In this document: one piece after another, positions 4,552-9,156 of the stretch
Layout of the letters: every line of letters begins with the position of its first letter
How positions within the stretch are numbered: the stretch's first letter is position 1
Assembly (NCBI GenBank): GCA_023248175.1
Contig: JAHFFC010000029.1
Span: forward strand, 1-9,156
DNA length: 9,156 nucleotides
Direction of reading: 5' to 3'
DNA from: Candidatus Omnitrophota bacterium
Lineage (GTDB): Bacteria > Omnitrophota > Gorgyraeia > JACOVV01
The notes under the pieces: generated by a model
Databases searched by the model: none
Told to the model about the DNA's origin: nothing
Seen by the model: only the letters and a program-made list of their open reading frames with translations
Made by a program: the position numbers and the translations under genes

Positions 4552-6738
4552 TCAGAGAGACAGGATGAATCGCAAGAAATAAAGCCCTAAATCATAACTC
4601 AAAATCCACGGCCAATGAGATAGCCACTCCAGCCAAGTGCAATGCCGACGGAGTGTGGCAGCGCGATTCCGAATGAGTCGCTCCAGATGTTCCTCACTCA
4701 AACTAGCTGCGTGAAATCGTCCGAGCCACGGCCAGCGCGGAGCTGACGATTTCGTGGTCAGCCCGCGCGCGTGATAGGCGACCGCCTGCGGGATGAATGA
4801 TGCTTTCCATCCCTTTTCGCGCGCCCGCCAGGCCAACTCCAAATCTTCATAGAACAATCCAAACGTTCCATCAAAGTATCCCCCTTCCGAAAGTTTAATC
4901 GATTCCAGCATCTCCTTCCGGTACAAACCACACGCTCCGGGAACACTGAAAACTTCTTCAATTTCCTGATATTGGCCGCGAAATTTTTCGCCATGCCCCC
5001 GTTCACGGGGAGTTTTGGCAAAACTTAAAAACTGGCCGGCGCTGTCAATTATCTCTCCCATATATTCTTCCCCCTCACCCTTACCCCCAAAAGTGGGAGA
5101 GGGAATACTATAGAGTTCTCTCTCCCTATTAGAGATGGGTTGAGGGGAGAACTTCAACGTCAGGAGAAGACCGCAGGCCATGCCAATCTCATTTTGGGTT
5201 TGAATAACCTTGAGCAGTCTCTCAATAAAATTATCACAGAGTACCACATCATTGTTAAGAGCTAGAATGTACTCACCTTTAGCAACGGCAATCCCTTGGT
5301 TCATCGCCCCTGTAAAGAGGCGATTCTCCAAATTATGAATCCATCGCGCTTTGGGATATCGTCTCTCCACTTCCTCTACCCACGCTCCCCTCCCCTCATT
5401 GTTGACTACCATGACTTCCAGAAAAGGATAGGTTTGCTGGAAAACCGAATTCATGCAGTTTGCCAGCGCCTGCCGGCCAGCGGGGTTGCCGGGAAGAGAC
5501 CAGTGAGGAATCACTACAGAGACTAAATGACTCATAATATGTTTGCGGGTTAGCCTGTTTAACTGGCTAACCCGATCACCTACTAACAATCCTGCGATGA
5601 TCCACCAGTGATCCGAGACTTGCGGAATGGAAAAACTAAAATCAACCCCGTTATGAATGAAGAAGACAATGAGGGCTGTCCGCAAGAACTTATCAGAACC
5701 TCTGGTTACTTTAAGAAACGTTGCCAGCCAGTAAAAAAACCAAGCTCCCCCTAAAATACCGAATTCTGCCAGTAATTGCAGAACGATATTGTGGGCATAC
5801 CAAGTTTCAAACGCCCCGGTTTGCTGGAAGTAACCATACACCTTAGAAAACTGCTCAAACCCAACTCCCCATATGGGTGAATAGCAAAACATCTCCCAAG
5901 CGCTCTTCCAAAAATTCAGCCGTTGTATGACCGAATTTTCAAGCGATGCCGCCTCTGAAGGAACTCCTGCGCGCTGAACCCACAAAAACAACCCCGTCAT
6001 CACAAGCAACCAGACAAGAATCCAAACTTTTCTTCTCCGTTCCTTCCCTAATGACACTGCCAGCATCGTCAAACCTACCAATAAACTGAGCCATCCACCG
6101 ATAGAGCGAGTCAAAAACAAAGCAACTAAGAGCACAATAGGAATTGATAGTAAAATCCTTTTTTTGAATTCTTTCCAGAAAACTATTGAAACAAAAAAGA
6201 TCATCAGAAGATAACTCGCGAATAGATCGGGTGAGAAAAAGGGACCCAAGATCCTCCCCCGTCCTAAAAAATCGTTGAGATAACTCTTGTCAGAGGCAGA
6301 AGAAACTAATTCATCCAGGTGGGTTTTTAGATAATGGAAATCAATGTTCCACTGAACATTCGCCAGCACCAACGTTGCAAGAGCGGCAGTCAACAACGCA
6401 GACATCAGCCATTGGCGTTTCCTTAAGTCAACAGCATAAGTTCCGCTGATCAGGAAAAACATTCCCCCTAACGTAAAAGGAATCCATTCTCTGACATCGA
6501 GACGACCATGCAAATGAGAAAAAAAAGAAATTCCGGATAGCAAAATCCATGCCCTCCACACTTTAAAAAGTGGATGCCTGAGGAGTTCCTTTGTCCGTTG
6601 ATTCAAAATTAAATGAAGAATAACCAAGACGAGAAAGACCATCTCATAATAAAAAAATACCACAGGCAGGACCGCCTCTGAGAAAAAAGGCCTCAAGGTA
6701 ATCATTATCAGAGTTAGAACAAATAAGATGGGATTCAT
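4552..6738 (-). CDS. fusion of O-antigen ligase/polymerase (WaaL/Wzy type) and family-2 glycosyltransferase
   Basis: Residues 1-400 form a polytopic membrane protein with about ten hydrophobic segments and a large loop. SPIWGVGFEQF (287-297), YAHNIVLQLLAEFGILGG (314-331) and RSIGGW (211-216) are typical of the Wzy_C/O-antigen ligase family, which joins or polymerises undecaprenyl-linked glycans on the periplasmic face. Residues 402-728 form a cytoplasmic GT2 domain: LVSVVIPHW (405-413), LNNDVVL (494-500) as the nucleotide-sugar/metal site, SVPGACGLYRKEML (598-611) and FYEDLELAWRAREKGW (629-644), whose ED is the usual catalytic-base region. Both halves have roughly the length of separate proteins. 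Met402 (codon at 5533-5535) would suit a separate start, but no stop separates the halves and no Shine-Dalgarno precedes it. Residues about 535-558 derive from an inserted repeat. AGGA eight nt before the first ATG supports the start. The glycan product is unknown. Confidence 0.88.
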   Translation of the reverse strand: MNPILFVLTLIMITLRPFFSEAVLPVVFFYYEMVFLVLVILHLILNQRTKELLRHPLFKVWRAWILLSGISFFSHLHGRLDVREWIPFTLGGMFFLISGTYAVDLRKRQWLMSALLTAALATLVLANVQWNIDFHYLKTHLDELVSSASDKSYLNDFLGRGRILGPFFSPDLFASYLLMIFFVSIVFWKEFKKRILLSIPIVLLVALFLTRSIGGWLSLLVGLTMLAVSLGKERRRKVWILVWLLVMTGLFLWVQRAGVPSEAASLENSVIQRLNFWKSAWEMFCYSPIWGVGFEQFSKVYGYFQQTGAFETWYAHNIVLQLLAEFGILGGAWFFYWLATFLKVTRGSDKFLRTALIVFFIHNGVDFSFSIPQVSDHWWIIAGLLVGDRVSQLNRLTRKHIMSHLVSVVIPHWSLPGNPAGRQALANCMNSVFQQTYPFLEVMVVNNEGRGAWVEEVERRYPKARWIHNLENRLFTGAMNQGIAVAKGEYILALNNDVVLCDNFIERLLKVIQTQNEIGMACGLLLTLKFSPQPISNRERELYSIPSPTFGGKGEGEEYMGEIIDSAGQFLSFAKTPRERGHGEKFRGQYQEIEEVFSVPGACGLYRKEMLESIKLSEGGYFDGTFGLFYEDLELAWRAREKGWKASFIPQAVAYHARGLTTKSSAPRWPWLGRFHAASLSEEHLERLIRNRAATLRRHCTWLEWLSHWPWILSYDLGLYFLRFILSL
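5071..5147. repeat. interspersed palindromic repeat absorbed in frame into the GT2 domain
   Basis: Outer arms CCCCTCACCC (5071-5080) and GGGTTGAGGGG (5137-5147) are complementary apart from one unpaired base. Inner arms GGGAGAG (5095-5101) and CTCTCCC (5120-5126) pair perfectly. This is the layout of the common CCCTCACCC-type bacterial interspersed repeat. It encodes the low-complexity stretch ISNRERELYSIPSPTFGGKG and the next few residues (about 535-558) between LLLTLKF and the conserved IIDSAGQ, a spot where GT2 proteins usually have only a short loop. The frame stays open through it. Confidence 0.75.
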
Positions 6739-6746
6739 CTACCGAT

Positions 6747-6750
6747 TCCT
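6747..6750 (-). promoter_or_regulatory. Shine-Dalgarno AGGA of the ligase-glycosyltransferase gene
   Basis: AGGA lies eight nt upstream of the ATG at 6738, in the 25-bp gap after the DUF4129 gene. It supports this start and an independent ribosome entry for the gene. Confidence 0.55.
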
Positions 6751-6763
6751 GAAATCAACGGAG

Positions 6764-8137
6764 TTACCATTGAACTCTGAGGCAATGAAACTGCAGTCGC
6801 TGAAACCACGTCCCTTGTTTTTTAAGGACTTGTAGGATTTGTTGATAAACCTCCGCCGCTATCTTAAGATCGTTCTCCTCGACAAGAGAAGAACTGTACC
6901 ACCCTTTCAGAAAGGTCTGTTTTACTTTAGCGGCATCCTGAATCGAAATTTGCAGTCCTTTGAGAATTCCTTCTATATACTCTGCCGGCGAGAGAAATAA
7001 ATCGGAAGTCCATCCAAACTTTTCCAAGAAATTCCTCAAATAACTCAACCACTCTTTCAAGAACTCTCTTGGATTCTCCACTCTTAATTTCAACCAGTGT
7101 TTTCTCGTGCGGACCCGATACCGCCAGAAAAAGATCAAGACTCCTAACGTTGTTAATAAGAATAAAATCAACAAAATGGTAAATAATAACATCAGGACTT
7201 TCTGCAAAATACGGTATGTCGGAATTTCTTCGGGTTGTGCCTGTTGTGCCGGTTGTATTTGTAGAGGTGGCTGCTCTACCGGTGGTGGATTCTCATGTAT
7301 CTCCGCAGGCGATTCTTGCTGAGGTTCAGGTTTCTTTTGGAGTAATTTTTTCATCTCTTCCAATTCCATTGATTCTCTCTCTTCTTTGGACAAAGTACTT
7401 CCAAACCCCCTGACATCAATGGAGGCATTTCGTTGGATCGTCTCCATCAGAGATTTTGGTAGAGAGATTTTCCAACCCGCTGTCATCATCAAAAAACCAA
7501 TCCCCAACCCAATCAAAAGAATAACGATTCCCTCACCGACCACTGAAAGAATCTGCCGATAAGAAACAAGTGTTGCTGGAATATGCCAGAGACCTTTTTC
7601 TCTATCCACGGTATGAACCCATTGCGATACCGCAAAAGAGAATCTCAGGTAACACAAAACTACCATTACCAACAAAATTCCAAGTAAAGCTCCAGTCGTC
7701 GTTTTGCCGATGCCGATCAAGAGAAGCAGCAGCGACATCATCGTTATCTCTAAGATCATCGAATGATAATGGCGCTCAAAAACCATCGCCCCCATCAGCA
7801 TCTGCATTGTCACCAGAATTGGGAAAGGATTCCAACTGATGCCGGAACTGATCTTCGATAAATGAACCAGCGAGTTGATCACTAATAACGCAATAACCGC
7901 AAAGATAATGATGTGCGCCCAATGACGGAGTGTCGGAGTGCTGATTTCAAGACGATAGACAATCCAAGCAATGACAGGAATGAAGAACAGCATCAAGAGG
8001 GCTTCTTGCAGTCCTAAGGCGCGGCTCCCTCCCAAGAAAACGCTGAACCCTATCAGCAGGAAGAGAGCTCCTCTTTCAAGAACGAGGGACGAAACCTTCC
8101 AGTGAATTGAATTGTCGAGCCAACTCTTCATAGGCAT
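6764..8137 (-). CDS. polytopic membrane protein with C-terminal DUF4129-like domain (TgpA-like, no transglutaminase domain)
   Basis: The function is not known. Residues 20-220 hold about six or seven membrane helices (for example 22-38, 42-62, 72-92, 128-143, 146-170, 198-218), resembling the N-terminal DUF3488 region of TgpA proteins. A hydrophilic segment follows (220-312) with charged residues (250-268) and a Pro/Gln/Glu-rich linker (270-305). A last helix (313-338) leads to a cytoplasmic domain containing SPAEYIEGILKGL (383-395), the signature position of DUF4129. TgpA normally carries a transglutaminase-like domain between the helices and DUF4129; here only the ~90-residue linker is present, with no Cys/His/Asp triad. 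The neighbouring DUF58 gene is the usual partner of such proteins. The chosen ATG overlaps the DUF58 gene by 62 bp without a Shine-Dalgarno, so the true start may lie a little downstream, possibly at a non-ATG codon. Confidence 0.75.
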   Translation of the reverse strand: MPMKSWLDNSIHWKVSSLVLERGALFLLIGFSVFLGGSRALGLQEALLMLFFIPVIAWIVYRLEISTPTLRHWAHIIIFAVIALLVINSLVHLSKISSGISWNPFPILVTMQMLMGAMVFERHYHSMILEITMMSLLLLLIGIGKTTTGALLGILLVMVVLCYLRFSFAVSQWVHTVDREKGLWHIPATLVSYRQILSVVGEGIVILLIGLGIGFLMMTAGWKISLPKSLMETIQRNASIDVRGFGSTLSKEERESMELEEMKKLLQKKPEPQQESPAEIHENPPPVEQPPLQIQPAQQAQPEEIPTYRILQKVLMLLFTILLILFLLTTLGVLIFFWRYRVRTRKHWLKLRVENPREFLKEWLSYLRNFLEKFGWTSDLFLSPAEYIEGILKGLQISIQDAAKVKQTFLKGWYSSSLVEENDLKIAAEVYQQILQVLKKQGTWFQRLQFHCLRVQW

Positions 8138-9156
8138 ACGGTTTTATCGGATAAACATGCGCTCCCAGATTCGCGTAGAGGTCTGCAAATTTAAACTGAT
8201 CGAGCCGGTAATGGGGGTCGTTTATTTTAAACGCCTCGGTGACGACCACTAATGCCACGATATCCACTGCTTTCTTTTTCAAAGCGGCAATCGCCTCAAT
8301 CCCCTCCATATCAGTATCCAGCAAAGGAACAACCACTGTTGTATCTGGCTCAATCTGATCTTCATACTCTCCGATCAATTCGGCCAGTGTCAGTTTTCCA
8401 TTAGAAGAAACCGCTGCTAGAACCTCAAGACAGTTGGCCAAATGCTCCTGTCCTTTCCCTAATGGGAGTAATATCGGCTGCTCTCCATGAGCAATGAACT
8501 GCGTTAAAATTTCATTCAACATCAGATATTTTGCAATGGAACCAATGACACGAATACTCACTTCAAGACTACTCTCAGACCCCTTTCCTATATTCGCCTC
8601 CGGATGAAGGTCCAGAAGCAATGTTACTTCACTGGAGGCGAGTTTTTCAAACTGTTTGACGATCAGCTGATTTTGCCGTGCCGTCGCCCGCCAATGGACA
8701 ATTCTTAAGGCATCTCCCTGCTGATACTCTCGGTTGCCAAAATAGTCGCCACTGTCCCCCTGGCGATTACCGGTTGCAAGCCCCATCTGTGCAGTTGATC
8801 CCGTCGGAAGGGTCGGGAAATCGGACAAATCAAAAATCCGGGGATAGACAATCATTCTTCCCTTGGGCCGCAAAACTCTTTTATGGGTGAAGAAGCCGTA
8901 GGGGTCTCCTGTCCTGAGAACGACAGGTCCCAATTCATACACTCCTCTTTTCTGGCAAGGTTTAGTGTAAGAAAACTCCACGGGATTGGAGAGAGAAACT
9001 TGCGGAGAATAAAGAAAAACATCCGGCCCCTGCCAGGCTGAAGGAAAAGAATCTTTGATGAGCCAATCCTCAATTCCCCGCTGGCTGGCAGGGTGAGAAA
9101 AACGGAGGATTACCTTTGCCGCATCCCCCTCCATCTGCTCTTCCTGGAGATGCCGT
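8076..9156 (-). CDS. DUF58 domain protein, 5' end outside window
   Basis: The frame is open to the right window edge (seven further codons before the Met at 9134), so the N-terminus, usually a membrane hairpin in this family, is probably missing. Counting from that Met, RGVYELGPVVLRTGDPYGFF (63-82) is the typical beta-rich segment before DUF58. SGDYFGNREYQQGD (128-141) with RIVHWRATAR (144-153) is the DUF58 signature. The following part resembles a von Willebrand A fold, but the metal-site DxSxS is degenerate (LLLDLHPEA, 172-180). Members are usually encoded beside a MoxR AAA+ ATPase and TgpA-like proteins and are thought to help assemble or mature cell-envelope proteins; that is family knowledge, and a moxR gene to the right is only a prediction. 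GAAGAG just before the Met at 9134 could be coincidental. Confidence 0.88.
   Translation of the reverse strand, partial: RHLQEEQMEGDAAKVILRFSHPASQRGIEDWLIKDSFPSAWQGPDVFLYSPQVSLSNPVEFSYTKPCQKRGVYELGPVVLRTGDPYGFFTHKRVLRPKGRMIVYPRIFDLSDFPTLPTGSTAQMGLATGNRQGDSGDYFGNREYQQGDALRIVHWRATARQNQLIVKQFEKLASSEVTLLLDLHPEANIGKGSESSLEVSIRVIGSIAKYLMLNEILTQFIAHGEQPILLPLGKGQEHLANCLEVLAAVSSNGKLTLAELIGEYEDQIEPDTTVVVPLLDTDMEGIEAIAALKKKAVDIVALVVVTEAFKINDPHYRLDQFKFADLYANLGAHVYPIKPYAYEELARQFNSLEGFVPRS

Noticed and set aside
4997..5010. Small hairpin CCCCG-TTCA-CGGGG inside the GT2 gene as a second repeat insertion
   Set aside because: A 5-bp stem is too short to stand out, and the encoded residues fall in a segment that varies among GT2 proteins.
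5533..5535. Separate start codon splitting the ligase and glycosyltransferase into two genes
   Set aside because: There is no stop between the halves and no Shine-Dalgarno upstream of this ATG. An internal start cannot be excluded, but the single frame is the simpler reading.
7107..7322. Plus-strand frame with a Cys/Gly-rich end
   Set aside because: It is the antisense reading of the Pro/Gln-rich linker of the DUF4129 protein; the composition is explained by that, and there is no ribosome site.

Overview
All nine genes that I can support lie on the minus strand, so transcription runs from the right edge to the left edge. The window is densely packed. The only non-coding stretch of any size is 4302-4551 (250 bp). 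The first and last genes run off the window.

Organism (inference): a Gram-negative bacterium with roughly balanced base composition. It makes tetrapyrroles from glutamyl-tRNA (C5 pathway, HemA), which argues against an alphaproteobacterium. The order siroheme dehydrogenase - CcsA/HemX-like membrane protein - hemA - hemC - cobA resembles what I recall from Geobacter-type former Deltaproteobacteria and Nitrospirota. GC-rich palindromic repeats whose false translation reads PSPPFLKGG are also common in genomes of that kind. I cannot name a species.

Right part (4552-9156): a DUF58 protein (5' end outside the window) overlaps a polytopic protein with a C-terminal DUF4129-like domain. That protein looks like TgpA without its transglutaminase domain. 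It is followed after 25 bp by a 728-residue protein that joins a WaaL/Wzy-type O-antigen ligase/polymerase to a family-2 glycosyltransferase. A repeat element has been absorbed in frame into the glycosyltransferase half.

Middle (4302-4551): a sigma70-like promoter with a perfect TATAAT box and a 14-bp dyad in its spacer. Directly downstream is a 143-bp MITE-like element with 11-bp perfect inverted ends, flanked by a 10-bp direct repeat. It carries three GC-rich hairpins and sits in the 5' leader of the next operon.

Left part (1-4301): a tightly coupled operon panB - siroheme dehydrogenase - ccsA/hemX-like - hemA - hemC - cobA. Five junctions have overlaps or gaps of 4, 8, 9, 31 and 4 bp. HemA makes glutamate-1-semialdehyde, HemC makes hydroxymethylbilane, CobA methylates uroporphyrinogen III to precorrin-2, and the dehydrogenase oxidises that to sirohydrochlorin. 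PanB belongs to pantothenate/CoA synthesis. Two members are unusually short: HemA lacks its C-terminal dimerisation domain, and the CcsA/HemX protein is about half size.

I did not find a clearly new defence or mobile system. The points worth a second look are the MITE-like leader insertion, the in-frame repeat, the ligase-glycosyltransferase fusion and the two shortened proteins.
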